Shown piece after piece: positions 27,443 to 37,379 of a stretch of 64,000 nt of DNA. Location: the NCBI GenBank assembly GCA_036419695.1, contig CP143946.1:5258634-5322633 (forward strand). Direction: 5' to 3'. This DNA is from [Clostridium] symbiosum. Lineage in GTDB: Bacteria; Bacillota; Clostridia; Lachnospirales; Lachnospiraceae. Position 1 is the stretch's first letter, and every line of letters starts with the position of its first letter. Made by a program: the position numbers and the translations under genes. The notes below the pieces were generated by a model that had not been told where the DNA came from, did not search any database, and worked only from the letters and a program-made list of their open reading frames with translations.

Positions 27443-28891
27443 TTACTTCAGAGCAATACGGATGCCCTTAACATAGTAGTACTCCTCCAGTGAAAAAACG
27501 CTTCCGTCTTTGCCGATTCCACTGTCTTTACACCCTCCATGAGGATAAGGCGCTCCTGTTCCAGGCCCGTTTACATTGACAATTCCGGCCTCCAGTCCCC
27601 TTGTAAGCGCCGCGATTTCGTTATAATCCCGGGCCCAGATATAAGATGTCAATCCATAGCGGCTGTCATTGGCCCTCTTAAGCGCCTCGCCCTGCTTCTC
27701 ATACGGCATAATCGCCACAATGGGGCCGAATACTTCCTCTTTTATCACTTCCATATCATCCGTAACTTCCGTCAGAATTGTGGGCAGATAATAATATCCT
27801 TTTTCCTTCTCCTCCGGCTTCCTTCCGCCGCATTCCACCCGCGCACCCATTGCCAGCGCATCGGCCACAATGGCTTCCATACGCTCCACCGCGTCAGCAC
27901 TGATTAACGCTCCCGTGTTGGCATCCTCATCCATCATTCCGCATCTGGCAGTCACCGCCATTTCAATACACTCTTTTAAAAATGCGTCGTATACCCTGCT
28001 CTGAACATAGACACGTTGTGGAGAAACGCATGTCTGTCCCGCACATCTCATTTTATTTCCGATTGTGTGTGCCGCCGCAGCCTTTAAGTCAGCGGAGGCA
28101 GTGACAATGACGGGGGCATTTCCTCCCAGCTCCATGGAAAAACGTTTTACGGAAGTCGTCGAATCTTTGATCATGTGCAGTCCCCCCTGGGTGGAACCTA
28201 TCATTGTAATCATCGCCGGGATTTTGCTTTTGCAGAGCACCTTTCCGATTTCCCCCGCATCCCCCGCAATAAAATTGAGCACTCCTTTTGGGAAACCTAT
28301 TTTTTTTAATATTGAGCCCAAGTACATCGTGGACAGCGGTGTTTTTGTCGCCGGTTTTATTACGGCCGTACAGCCGGAGGCCAGGATCGGCCCTATTTTT
28401 GTCGCAACATTATGCATTGGGAAATTCCAGGCAAGGGCGGCCACCACCACTCCCAGAGGTTCCCTTACCGTCATATACATTCCATGGCCGCCGCTTATAT
28501 CGCGCAGGATTTCCTCCTGGCTGCATTTTGCCTGCTCCATAAAGAATCCAAGATAATTAATCAGGCTGTCCGTCTCAAACTGTGCATGACTTCTGAGCTT
28601 TCCCGATTCCAGCAGCAAGAGCGTCAGCAAATTTTCTTTTTCATCCATAATGGCCTGCTGCAGTCTGCTAACCCAGCTCCCCCTCTCCTCCAGAGAAAGA
28701 GACGACCACATTGGAAAGGCTCTCTCAGCCGCCTCCAGAGCCCTGGCGGCCTGTCCGCCGTCCGCCAGTTTTACATCGGCCACCCATTCCTCATTTCCGG
28801 GACAGCATACCCGCTCCGTTCTCGAATTCCCCTCTTCTAATTCCCCGTCTATATAATGATAAAAGTGATCTGCCGGCAGTTTTATATTCAT
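27443..28891 (-). CDS. NAD(P)-dependent aldehyde dehydrogenase
   Basis: 482 residues, close in size and motifs to the succinate-semialdehyde/glycolaldehyde branch. It shows the cofactor-binding region AALAWNFPMHNVATKIGPILASG, the general base in MELGGNAPVIV, and the nucleophile cysteine in RCAGQTCVSPQRVYV. A late EEVFGPIVAIMPY is also present. It oxidises an aldehyde to its acid. Its ATG overlaps the stop of hyuB (ATGA), so the two are coupled. In this operon it may supply the acid used by the kinase. Confidence 0.92.
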   Translation of the reverse strand: MNIKLPADHFYHYIDGELEEGNSRTERVCCPGNEEWVADVKLADGGQAARALEAAERAFPMWSSLSLEERGSWVSRLQQAIMDEKENLLTLLLLESGKLRSHAQFETDSLINYLGFFMEQAKCSQEEILRDISGGHGMYMTVREPLGVVVAALAWNFPMHNVATKIGPILASGCTAVIKPATKTPLSTMYLGSILKKIGFPKGVLNFIAGDAGEIGKVLCKSKIPAMITMIGSTQGGLHMIKDSTTSVKRFSMELGGNAPVIVTASADLKAAAAHTIGNKMRCAGQTCVSPQRVYVQSRVYDAFLKECIEMAVTARCGMMDEDANTGALISADAVERMEAIVADALAMGARVECGGRKPEEKEKGYYYLPTILTEVTDDMEVIKEEVFGPIVAIMPYEKQGEALKRANDSRYGLTSYIWARDYNEIAALTRGLEAGIVNVNGPGTGAPYPHGGCKDSGIGKDGSVFSLEEYYYVKGIRIALK

Positions 28892-30606
28892 ATTCTGTTA
28901 TCCTCCTCCATAATTGCTATACCGTTAATTTCCGCCTCTGTCATACCGTAATCCCGCTCTGCGCTTTCCCTGGATATATATCCCTCCTCCAAATCATAAC
29001 GGATCAGTTCCTTATCCCGTTCCATTGGATTACCATATCCTCCTGCCCCCGGCATGCGGCATCTTAAAACTCCGTTTTCCTTAAGCGGCGTTCCCGATTT
29101 TTTGGAATCGATCACCTGCTCCTCCGATGTATCCGGATAAAGGATAATTTTCCCAGGGAGTCCCGGTTTTCCGCCGAAGAGTCCCCATGGCGGCATCTTC
29201 TGCCTGTCCGCCTTGACTGAGAATTCACTGCTGTGCCCCAGGACCCGTATATCTTTCATCATGGACAGACCGCCTCTGAACCGTCCGGGTCCACCGGAAT
29301 CCGTAACCAGAGTATACTGCTCAACCATATACGGAAACTCGATTTCCATGCTTTCTATTGGAAGATTCGAGGTATTTGACATATGAACCTGTACACAACT
29401 CAGCCCATCCTTATTGAATCTGGCCCCGGATCCTCCGCCAAAGGTTTCCATATAGACGTAATACTGATGATCGCTCGGACTCACTCCTCCAAAATAAATT
29501 CCGGTAATGGCGCTGTTTGTTCCGGCTATTACCTTTTCCGGCACCACTTGGGCCATCGCCCCGAATACCATGTCCGCTACTCTCTGTGCCGTATCACTGC
29601 GGCCGGCACAGGCGGCCGGTTCCGTACACCCTAGTATGCAGCCGGGACGGCTGGTGATATGTATGGCGCGGTAATATCCGCCGTTTGCCGGCAGGGACGG
29701 ATCCACAATGCTTTTAATTCCATAGTAAACCGAGGCATAGAGAGCCGTAACAGGAAGGTTAATCGCTCCTTTTACCTGATCTGGGTTGTTTGTGAAATCA
29801 AGATAAATATCTTCTCCTCTCACTTCGATTTTTACATTGAGCGGGATTGGACCGCTACCGACTCCATCTGAATCCAAAAAGTCGGAAAATTCATATTTTC
29901 CATCCGGAATTTCTTTCAAAGCGATTCTGATTTTGCGTTCCGAGTAGTTAAGCAGCTCTGCCATACAATCCTTTATCAGTCCATTGCCATAACGTCTGCA
30001 TACATCCTCCACTCTTAGGACGCCTTTTTTATTGCAGGCAAACTGGGCATTTAAGTCTCCCCGACGGATATGGTTGACCCGGCAGTTCAAAAGAATCATA
30101 TCCAGGATATCCTTATTTAACGTTCCTTCCGTAAATATTTTAATCACCGGGATTCGGATGCCCTCCGCATAGATAGAATCCGAATCCGCGGCATTGGATC
30201 CGGGGACGCGTCCACCCACATCATTGTGATGTGCAATATTGGCCACAAATGCTACCAACTCATTTTCATGAAAAACAGGGGACGCCACCGCTATATCCGG
30301 CAAATGCGTTCCTCCGCCGTTATAGGGATCGTTCGCAATAAACATGTCCCCCGGCCGTATTTCTTCCGGCCTGTATTTTTTTCTGATTTCCTCCACCATA
30401 CCAAGCATGGAGCCAAGGTGCATCGGTATATGTTCCGCCTGTGCGATTGTATTGCCCGATGCGTCAAACAATGCGCAGGAGCAGTCTTTTCGCTCCTTGA
30501 TGTTTGTAGAATATGCCGACTTTACCAGAACCGCACCCATTTCCTCGGCAATAGACATAAATGTATTTCCTATTACCTCAAGAATAATGCCGTCAATTTT
30601 TTTCAT
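28888..30606 (-). CDS. hyuB: Hydantoinase/oxoprolinase subunit B
   Basis: 572 residues of the HyuB family. The N-terminal region includes VLVKSAYSTNIKERKDCSCALFD and IPMHLGSMLGMVEEI, then DMFIANDPYNGGGTHLPDI, IAHHNDVGG and the late TDSGGPGRFRGG. With subunit A it forms ATP-dependent enzymes that open hydantoins or 5-oxoproline, or carboxylate ketones such as acetone or acetophenone. Which reaction is used here cannot be read. It lies 14 bases after hyuA. Confidence 0.92.
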   Translation of the reverse strand: MKKIDGIILEVIGNTFMSIAEEMGAVLVKSAYSTNIKERKDCSCALFDASGNTIAQAEHIPMHLGSMLGMVEEIRKKYRPEEIRPGDMFIANDPYNGGGTHLPDIAVASPVFHENELVAFVANIAHHNDVGGRVPGSNAADSDSIYAEGIRIPVIKIFTEGTLNKDILDMILLNCRVNHIRRGDLNAQFACNKKGVLRVEDVCRRYGNGLIKDCMAELLNYSERKIRIALKEIPDGKYEFSDFLDSDGVGSGPIPLNVKIEVRGEDIYLDFTNNPDQVKGAINLPVTALYASVYYGIKSIVDPSLPANGGYYRAIHITSRPGCILGCTEPAACAGRSDTAQRVADMVFGAMAQVVPEKVIAGTNSAITGIYFGGVSPSDHQYYVYMETFGGGSGARFNKDGLSCVQVHMSNTSNLPIESMEIEFPYMVEQYTLVTDSGGPGRFRGGLSMMKDIRVLGHSSEFSVKADRQKMPPWGLFGGKPGLPGKIILYPDTSEEQVIDSKKSGTPLKENGVLRCRMPGAGGYGNPMERDKELIRYDLEEGYISRESAERDYGMTEAEINGIAIMEEDNRI

Positions 30607-30620
30607 ATCCCAGCCTCCTC

Positions 30621-32672
30621 CTATACAAATACTTTCACAATTAGATTTCCATATTTATCTACTTTGAACCATGTATCCGGAGGAATAACCGTTGTAGAAT
30701 CCATCTGCTCGATGATGCACGGTCCCTCCACTCTTGCACATTTTCCAAGTTTTTCACGGCCGTAGACCGGGCACTCGATTGTTCCCGTCTTTTCAAAATA
30801 AACATTTCTCCTGCTTATAACCGCTGTCCCGGGATCACTCATCTCATATTCCAGCTCGGAAAGTTCCGGTTTTGTCACAAGCCCAATTGCCTCGCTCCTG
30901 AAATTAACAAACTGTACCGGAGCTTCCGGATTATAGTATCCGTAGTTCATCTCATGAGCCAGGAAGAAGTCTTTTTTCATCTTTTCTATATCAACTTTTG
31001 TAATCTCTGCCGCCGGAATTTCAATCTGAAGTTCATAATTCTGCCCTACGTACCGCATTTCCGCTATATTATGAAATTTCTGCCGTTCTTCCTGCACATG
31101 CTCCGAAGCAAGCCATTCCTTCCCCTGTTCCATAAGACCTTTCACCAGCTCATTTACTTTCTGCGGCGTGGCCTCTTCCCAGGCCAATAAGGCCGTTTTC
31201 ACATAACTCTTCTTGATATCCGCGGTCAGCAGGCCTAAAGCGCAGAGAGCACCCGGAGCCGGTGGGATTAGTACTGTGCCAATTCCCATTTCCTGTGCCA
31301 GCTCGACGGCATGGAGTGGACCGGCTCCGCCATAAGCAGCCAAAATGAAATCCGAAGGATTATATCCCTTTTCAACCGTAATAACCCGGATTGCTCTTGC
31401 CATATTGGAATTTACAACGCTGATAACACCCTGGGCGGCCTGTTCCGGCGTCATTTTCATTGCTTTTGCCAGTTTTTCTTCCACTGCCGCTTCAGACAGC
31501 GCGGCATTTATCTTCAGTCGTCCTCCCAGCACGTACTCCGGATTAATACGGCCGAGAACCAGATTCGCGTCCGTTACAACCGGCTGTTCATTCCCCAGTC
31601 CGTATGCAGCCGGTCCGGGATTCGCGCCCGCGCTTTCCGGCCCCACTTTTAGTGCTCCCGCATTATCGATATAGGCGATACTCCCCCCGCCTGCTCCAAC
31701 GGCATGAACATCGATCATGGGAACTCCCGACGGCAGGCCACACACCTTCCGTTTTGTGGTATACTCTGCAATTCCGTCATTTACGAGGGAGACATCCGTG
31801 CTGGTTCCACCCATATCATATGTAATAATATTTTTGTATCCGGCTTTTTCCGCCACATAAATGGCACCCATTACACCCGCGCTCGGGCCTGAGAGTGCCG
31901 TTTGAACCGGTGTCTCAACCGTGGAGCTGATCGACATGACACCTCCGTTCGACTGTGTGATATATGGTTCCACTGCTATTCCTATCCCTTTAATCCGCTT
32001 TTGGAGATTGTTAATGTACATTTTTATTCTCGGACCCAGATAAGAATTGATTACTGTAGTGCTGAGGCGTTCAAATTCACGGAATTCCGGCAAAATCGTG
32101 GACGAGATGGAGATATATGCCTCCGGCCATTCTTCCCTGATAATCTCTTCCACCGCCCTTTCATTCTGAGGATTTAAAAATGAGAACAGGAAGCAAACGG
32201 CAACCGACTCAACTTTTTGTGCCTTCATCTCTTTTACAATTTCTCGTATTTCGTCGTTCCTAATCTCTTTCAATATGGTTCCGTCGGACATCACACGTTC
32301 ATTCGCTTCTTTCCTAAGTGCCCTTCTTATTAGTGTTTCCGGCTTATCTTCAAAAATATTATAGAGGGATGGACGCACCTGGCGGCCTATCTCCAGCAAA
32401 TCCCGGAACCCTTTGGTTGTAATTAGTGCCGTCTTCGCACCTTTTCTTTCGATAATCATGTTGGTAGCAACCGTAGTTCCATGCCCGAAATACTCTATCT
32501 CCTCAACGGGCACCCCATACAGCTCCAAAGTTTCCTTCGTGCCGTCGGCGATTGCAACAGACTGATCCTGCAGTGTGGACGACAGCTTATAGGTATAATA
32601 TTTTCCCGTATTCGCATCCAGCAATGTTACATCTGTAAAGGTTCCGCCTACATCAATACCAATTCTGAACAT
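30621..32672 (-). CDS. hyuA: Hydantoinase/oxoprolinase subunit A
   Basis: 683 residues, first gene of the operon. It has the actin-like ATPase motifs of the family: GIDVGGTFTDVTLLD at the N-terminus, FGHGTTVATNMIIERKG, and ITYDMGGTSTDVSLV near residue 290. AAYGGAGPLHAVELAQEMGI follows further on. It provides the ATP-dependent activation step with HyuB. AAGGAGG stands 6 bases before the ATG. The promoter TTGACT-N17-TAAAAT lies 55 bases upstream. Candidates for the substrate are a cyclic amide or a ketone; no transporter gene is in the operon to help. Confidence 0.93.
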   Translation of the reverse strand: MFRIGIDVGGTFTDVTLLDANTGKYYTYKLSSTLQDQSVAIADGTKETLELYGVPVEEIEYFGHGTTVATNMIIERKGAKTALITTKGFRDLLEIGRQVRPSLYNIFEDKPETLIRRALRKEANERVMSDGTILKEIRNDEIREIVKEMKAQKVESVAVCFLFSFLNPQNERAVEEIIREEWPEAYISISSTILPEFREFERLSTTVINSYLGPRIKMYINNLQKRIKGIGIAVEPYITQSNGGVMSISSTVETPVQTALSGPSAGVMGAIYVAEKAGYKNIITYDMGGTSTDVSLVNDGIAEYTTKRKVCGLPSGVPMIDVHAVGAGGGSIAYIDNAGALKVGPESAGANPGPAAYGLGNEQPVVTDANLVLGRINPEYVLGGRLKINAALSEAAVEEKLAKAMKMTPEQAAQGVISVVNSNMARAIRVITVEKGYNPSDFILAAYGGAGPLHAVELAQEMGIGTVLIPPAPGALCALGLLTADIKKSYVKTALLAWEEATPQKVNELVKGLMEQGKEWLASEHVQEERQKFHNIAEMRYVGQNYELQIEIPAAEITKVDIEKMKKDFFLAHEMNYGYYNPEAPVQFVNFRSEAIGLVTKPELSELEYEMSDPGTAVISRRNVYFEKTGTIECPVYGREKLGKCARVEGPCIIEQMDSTTVIPPDTWFKVDKYGNLIVKVFV

Positions 32673-32726
32673 AATTTACCTCCTTAATTATTTTTTAATA
32701 CGTTAATTCTCTTTTGATTTATTTGT

Positions 32727-32755
32727 ATTTTATTGTCATTTTTATTATTAGTCAA
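32727..32755 (-). promoter_or_regulatory. Promoter of the hyu-enolase-like operon
   Basis: On the minus strand TTGACT (32755-32750) and TAAAAT (32732-32727) are 17 bases apart, a good sigma-A promoter placed 55 bases before hyuA. Confidence 0.7.
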
Positions 32756-33142
32756 AAAACTATATCCTATTTTGTTTTTTTGTATAGTGTATTTATTTGC
32801 AGAATTTATTGTAATTATTATCAGAAGTCTTTTTTATAAGTGCTTTTCTTTTTTTAGTGTGCTGATTAAACTTTTTTGATTCTCCCATATCTGGGGGATT
32901 ATGTCGAAGCGCTTCGTTACTGTGCTTAAACCATAAGAAATATTGGCACGAAAAAATGCCCGGTATTCTGCTTTCGGAATAAAACGGAAATAATTTATTC
33001 CCTCCCAACCGCCTGATATCCGTTGCAAAATAGTGCTATAAATGGTATTGTTAGAGCAGAAACAGATTTGCTTTTGCTGCACTGAAAAGCACGCTAAGGA
33101 CACAGCCCGAAGCCGTCCCGCTTCGGGTTTGGGAGGATATGA
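32756..33142. other. Divergent intergenic region, hyuA and hybrid kinase
   Basis: AT-rich, without a credible gene. It holds TCGAAGCGCTTCGT near 32903, a palindrome resembling a CcpA catabolite-response element, about 150 bases upstream of the hyuA promoter. It also holds a moderate plus-strand promoter TTGCAA-N17-TATTGT (33023-33051) for the kinase gene. A GGGAGG ribosome site is at 33131-33136. Confidence 0.5.
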
Positions 33143-36100
33143 ATGGATACACGAAAAGGCCAAGCAGAAAAGACCGTCAGGGACTTCTTAGATGCTTATT
33201 TAATACACCGTAATATTAAAAACGCACTTTCTTTCCTATCGGATAACATAATGTGGAGCGGCGTAGGGAACGACATTGCTCTCTGCGGAATCCAAAAAGT
33301 GGAGAAACTTCTCGAAAAAGAATTTTCACGTGATCCCGAGCCCTACATAATAGATCTGATTCAACCATGTGAGACGTCAGATTCTCTTAATCATGCTGTT
33401 TTCATGTCGGAGCTTAAACTGATGAGACCGGTGCCTGCAGGTCCCTCCTATACTCTCAAAGCCCGTTTGAGCGCTTCCTGTGCCCAGTCGGACCATGTAT
33501 GGAAAATCACTTCCCTCCATGTGTCTGATCCGCGCATTCTACAGGATTCCACTTCCGTCACCAATGATTACATTGAGGAAGAACATTTAAATCACAGCGT
33601 ATTCTTTACCGCCGATCATGAAAAACAGGCGGTTCTCCAGAATCACAGACTGTCTGCCCAGCTTGAGGCCCGCAATGAGATCCTGAAAGTAGCGCTGGAG
33701 CATACTTCCATCTGTGAATTCTATTATTATCCCGAGAGTCGCAGCTGTGTCATTCCGCAGCGTACCTGTGACTACTATCACTGTAACGGGCGCTATGACC
33801 GGATGCCCGACAGTTTCCTTGAACATCTTGTTCTGCCCTCTTACCATGCTGTCTGCCGGCGGATGTATGATGCCATTCATTTGGGCAGCCGTACGTCCAA
33901 TTCCGAATTTCTGACCAGTACCGGCATATGGTGCCGTGTCATTATGTCAACCGTCAGCTGGGATGAAAATGGAAAACCCGATTTTGTGGTAGGAATTATT
34001 GAAGATATAACAAATGAAAAAGATATGGCCTCCGCTCTGGAAAAAGCCAGATCCCGGGACAGTATGACGGGACTCTGGAATAAAGAAACCGGCACGCGGC
34101 TTGCCCAGGAATATATGCAGTCAAAGCCAGATGATGAAAACTGTGTCATCATGCTCCTGGATATGGACGATTTCTCCCGGCTCAACGAAGAGGAGGGAAC
34201 TACGTTTGCTAACGCCGTACTGTTAGAAGTGGCGGACATACTCCGGGCCGCTACCGTTGAACAGGATCTTCAGATCCGCCTTGGCGGCGATGAGTTTATG
34301 CTTTTTATAAAAAACTGTGATAAAAAACAGGCCACCATAATAGGACCGCATATTGCGGAACAGGTGCAAAATCTCCTGGCCCAGACAGACAGCTCCACCC
34401 CTATTTCCGTCAGCATCGGAATGTGTTCCACCGAGGTGGTCAATGAATACAGCGGTCTCTACCGCTGTGCAGAAAGCACGCTGAAGTATGTGAAAGAGAA
34501 CTGCCGCGGACGCGCTGCCTGTTATCTCGATACCTCCAACGAACTAGGTGTAATGCTGACCAACCTGTACACCGAAAAATACATAGTCAATACGATTGAA
34601 CAGGAAGACACCGAACGCGGGGAAAACCTGATCTCCTTTGCCCTGGATCTGCTCGGCAAGGCTAGCAACCTGGAAGACGCCGTATCCCTTCTCTTTGCAA
34701 GGATGGGCAAAATTTATCATCTGGACCGCGTATCTTTGCTGGAAATAGATCCGGCCTTCCTGACCTGCCACTTCACCTACCAGTGGGCCAGGGATAAATC
34801 CCTCCTTCACCTCAACAAGCCCATTTACATTACGAAGGAAAACTATGATGCGGCGGCCAGCTGCTACGGTCCTGACGGCCTGTGCGGATTATGCCCTAAT
34901 AAGGAAATTTCCCCGTTCCCTTCCTGTCTCCATGCAGGAATCTGGAACCATGGCGCATATATCGGCGCACTCGGATTTGAAGTCAGCCAGGAAAACTACA
35001 CCTGGACAAAGGAACAGCGCCGTGTTCTGGCAGAGATGGGTAAAATCGTCCCCTCCTTTGTCATGAAAGCCCGCGCCGACGCCTTCAGTCAGGCCAAGAC
35101 GGATTTCCTGTCGCGTATGAGCCATGAGATCAGAACACCAATGAATGCTATCGTCGGTATGACTGCAATCGCCCGCTCCATGGCGGGCGATAGGGAAAAG
35201 GTTCTGGAATGCCTTGATAAACTGGATACATCCAACCAGTATCTTTTAAATCTGGTTAACGATATCCTGGACATGTCCCGCATTGAAAGCGGTAAAATGG
35301 AGCTGAATCCAGAGACGATCGATCTGGCGGCCCTCATTTCCTCGCTGGAAGGAATGATGCGCCCTCAGGCCGAGGGCAAGAATCTATCCCTCGACATTAT
35401 CAATGAATGTGAAAATAACCGGCCTATCCTGGCCGACAAACTGCGCCTGGAACAGGTTCTTCTGAATATCGTCGGCAACGCGGTCAAGTTTACGGAGCCT
35501 GGGGGCCGTATTATGCTGCGTGTGACACCGGTACAGGAGGATACGAATAACCTGACCCTCCACTTTTCCATAAGCGATACCGGAATTGGAATTGCCCCGG
35601 AAGCGCTGCAGAATATTTTTAATGCCTTTGAACAGGCAGCCAAAGACACTTCCTCCCGTTATGGAGGAACCGGACTTGGCCTTGCCATTTCGAGCCGTCT
35701 GGTCCAGATGATGGGCGGAATCCTGAAGGTGAACAGTGAACCCGGCCACGGCTCGGAGTTTTACTTCACCCTGAGTTTTTCTTACAGCGATTCTCTTCCA
35801 GTGGTAAAGAAGCATCTGGAGGATCTACGCTCAGACAGCTTTAAGGGAAAACGGCTCTTAATCGTAGAGGACAATGAACTGAACCGGGAAATTGCACAGA
35901 CACTTCTGGAAATGAATGGTTTTATCGTGGAAACATCTGAAAACGGCCAGACCGCCATCCAGTGCTTTGCCGCCCATGACGCCTTCTATTATGACGCCAT
36001 TCTGATGGATATCCATATGCCGGTCATGGATGGAATCGAAGCTACCAAACGGCTGCGTACCATGGGACGTGACGACTCACGGACCATCCCGATTATCGCA

Positions 36101-36226
36101 ATGACGGCCAATGCCTTTAGTGAGGACAGCCGCAAATCATTGCAGATCGGTATGAACGGCCATCTCTCTAAACCCATACAGATGGAGGAGCTGTTACTTA
36201 CCCTCCATCAATGTCTTAATTGTTAA
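33143..36226 (+). CDS. Hybrid sensor protein: SnoaL-like, PAS, GGDEF, histidine kinase, receiver
   Basis: 1027 residues. Residues 1-135 look like a SnoaL/NTF2-type ligand pocket. A PAS-like part spans about 170-295. A GGDEF domain lies at about 300-450 with an intact RLGGDEFMLFI near residue 379. A GAF-like part with cysteines (YGPDGLCGLCPNKEISPFPSC) follows. Then a HisKA domain has FLSRMSHEIRTPMN (His near 660), the ATPase has NIVGNAVKFT and DTGIGIAP, and a C-terminal receiver has the phospho-acceptor in ILMDIHMPVMDG (near 955). No membrane helix is seen, so it is probably cytosolic. It may join c-di-GMP synthesis with phosphorelay. No output DNA-binding partner is adjacent. Divergent from the hyu operon, which it may sense for. 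Confidence 0.88.
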   Translation: MDTRKGQAEKTVRDFLDAYLIHRNIKNALSFLSDNIMWSGVGNDIALCGIQKVEKLLEKEFSRDPEPYIIDLIQPCETSDSLNHAVFMSELKLMRPVPAGPSYTLKARLSASCAQSDHVWKITSLHVSDPRILQDSTSVTNDYIEEEHLNHSVFFTADHEKQAVLQNHRLSAQLEARNEILKVALEHTSICEFYYYPESRSCVIPQRTCDYYHCNGRYDRMPDSFLEHLVLPSYHAVCRRMYDAIHLGSRTSNSEFLTSTGIWCRVIMSTVSWDENGKPDFVVGIIEDITNEKDMASALEKARSRDSMTGLWNKETGTRLAQEYMQSKPDDENCVIMLLDMDDFSRLNEEEGTTFANAVLLEVADILRAATVEQDLQIRLGGDEFMLFIKNCDKKQATIIGPHIAEQVQNLLAQTDSSTPISVSIGMCSTEVVNEYSGLYRCAESTLKYVKENCRGRAACYLDTSNELGVMLTNLYTEKYIVNTIEQEDTERGENLISFALDLLGKASNLEDAVSLLFARMGKIYHLDRVSLLEIDPAFLTCHFTYQWARDKSLLHLNKPIYITKENYDAAASCYGPDGLCGLCPNKEISPFPSCLHAGIWNHGAYIGALGFEVSQENYTWTKEQRRVLAEMGKIVPSFVMKARADAFSQAKTDFLSRMSHEIRTPMNAIVGMTAIARSMAGDREKVLECLDKLDTSNQYLLNLVNDILDMSRIESGKMELNPETIDLAALISSLEGMMRPQAEGKNLSLDIINECENNRPILADKLRLEQVLLNIVGNAVKFTEPGGRIMLRVTPVQEDTNNLTLHFSISDTGIGIAPEALQNIFNAFEQAAKDTSSRYGGTGLGLAISSRLVQMMGGILKVNSEPGHGSEFYFTLSFSYSDSLPVVKKHLEDLRSDSFKGKRLLIVEDNELNREIAQTLLEMNGFIVETSENGQTAIQCFAAHDAFYYDAILMDIHMPVMDGIEATKRLRTMGRDDSRTIPIIAMTANAFSEDSRKSLQIGMNGHLSKPIQMEELLLTLHQCLNC

Positions 36227-36256
36227 TCCGTATTCAGCGGTTCATCCGCATCAATG

Positions 36257-36305
36257 CACAAAGGGACATGCGCCGTCATTGGAACAGCGTATGCCCCTTT
36301 TTAAC
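36257..36305 (+). terminator. Terminator after the hybrid kinase
   Basis: AAAGGGACATGCGC pairs with GCGTATGCCCCTTT with small mismatches around a 13-base loop, then TTTTT. Confidence 0.7.
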
Positions 36306-36497
36306 TTTCTAAAATTCAAACTTTTTATCTTCCCAACTTCCTTTTTATTTTAGTTCCACGTCTGATTTCCATATTAAAATTTCCGATGGAAGACCATGGT
36401 AAAATATGGAATTTTTAATTTTACTATTCTCCGGGTATTATATCACCTTATTTTCGGTAAAATAACAAATATCAAACCGAAGAGAGGAAGTAAAAAG

Positions 36498-37370
36498 ATG
36501 GAACATGACACAAATATACTTTTGCATCAAGCCGTATCTCCGGCATCTTTAAAAGACTACGCATCCTATCTGCACGAACAGGAACGCAGCTCTAATACGA
36601 TAGAAAAATATATCCGCGATCTTCGCGCGTTTTTTCTGTATCTCAGCGGGAAAGAAATCGATAAAGCAGCCGTGCTGGGCTGGAAAGAGAGTCTGTCCGG
36701 GAGCCACAGGCCTGCCAGTATCAATTCCATGCTGGCGGCTGTCAACGGCTATCTGGATTTCTGCGGTTTGACACCCTGCAAAGTTAAACCAGTCAAAATA
36801 CAGCGCAAAATATTTTTAAAGCCCGAAAAGGTTCTGACACGTGAAGAATACATCTGTCTTGTCCGGGCGGCCGAGACAAGAGGCAACCGGCGTCTCTCCC
36901 TTTTAATGCAGAGTATCTGCGCCACCGGCATACGCGTTTCGGAACTCAGATACCTCACCGTGAATTCCCTTTACACCGGGCGGGCCGAGGTAGACTGTAA
37001 AGGTAAAATCCGCGTTGTATTCCTGACCAAAGAACTTTGCCGCGCCCTGCGCTCCTATTGCAGGGAAAACAATATCACACGGGGGCCCATCTTCTGCACC
37101 CGGAACGGAAGGCCGTTAAATAGAAATAATATCTGGAGAGACATGAAATCCCTCTGCCGCAGCGCCGGTGTGGAACCGGGAAAAGTATTTCCCCACAACC
37201 TGCGCCATCTGTTTGCCCGGACTTATTACTCATTGGAAAAAGATTTATCCAGACTGGCGGATCTGCTCGGTCATGCCAACATCACAACCACCCGCATTTA
37301 TACAATGGACTCCGGAGAGGAACATGCAAAACAACTGGATCTCATGCATCTCGTCCTGAGCGTGACGTAA
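36498..37370 (+). CDS. Tyrosine recombinase (XerC/RecV-like)
   Basis: 290 residues. The N-terminal SAM-like domain (about 10-100) has LKDYASYLHEQERSSNTIEKY. The catalytic domain has all expected residues: Arg in ATGIRVSELR, Lys in CKGKIRVVFL, His-x-x-Arg in HNLRHLFAR, His in LLGHANITTTRIY and the nucleophile Tyr in that last motif. ATG at 36498 is preferred (GAGAGGAAG upstream); an in-frame GTG/ATG extension to 36396 adds a hydrophobic stretch without a ribosome site. There are no phage or transposon genes nearby. Ten bases after its stop lies the first of two inverted repeats that bracket a promoter, so it probably acts as the inversion enzyme for that segment. Confidence 0.9.
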   Translation: MEHDTNILLHQAVSPASLKDYASYLHEQERSSNTIEKYIRDLRAFFLYLSGKEIDKAAVLGWKESLSGSHRPASINSMLAAVNGYLDFCGLTPCKVKPVKIQRKIFLKPEKVLTREEYICLVRAAETRGNRRLSLLMQSICATGIRVSELRYLTVNSLYTGRAEVDCKGKIRVVFLTKELCRALRSYCRENNITRGPIFCTRNGRPLNRNNIWRDMKSLCRSAGVEPGKVFPHNLRHLFARTYYSLEKDLSRLADLLGHANITTTRIYTMDSGEEHAKQLDLMHLVLSVT

Positions 37371-37379
37371 AAAAGCAAC

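Noticed and set aside
36498..37370. Recombinase as part of a prophage or integrative element
   Set aside because: No phage, conjugation or excisionase genes are nearby; the adjacent inverted repeats explain it better.
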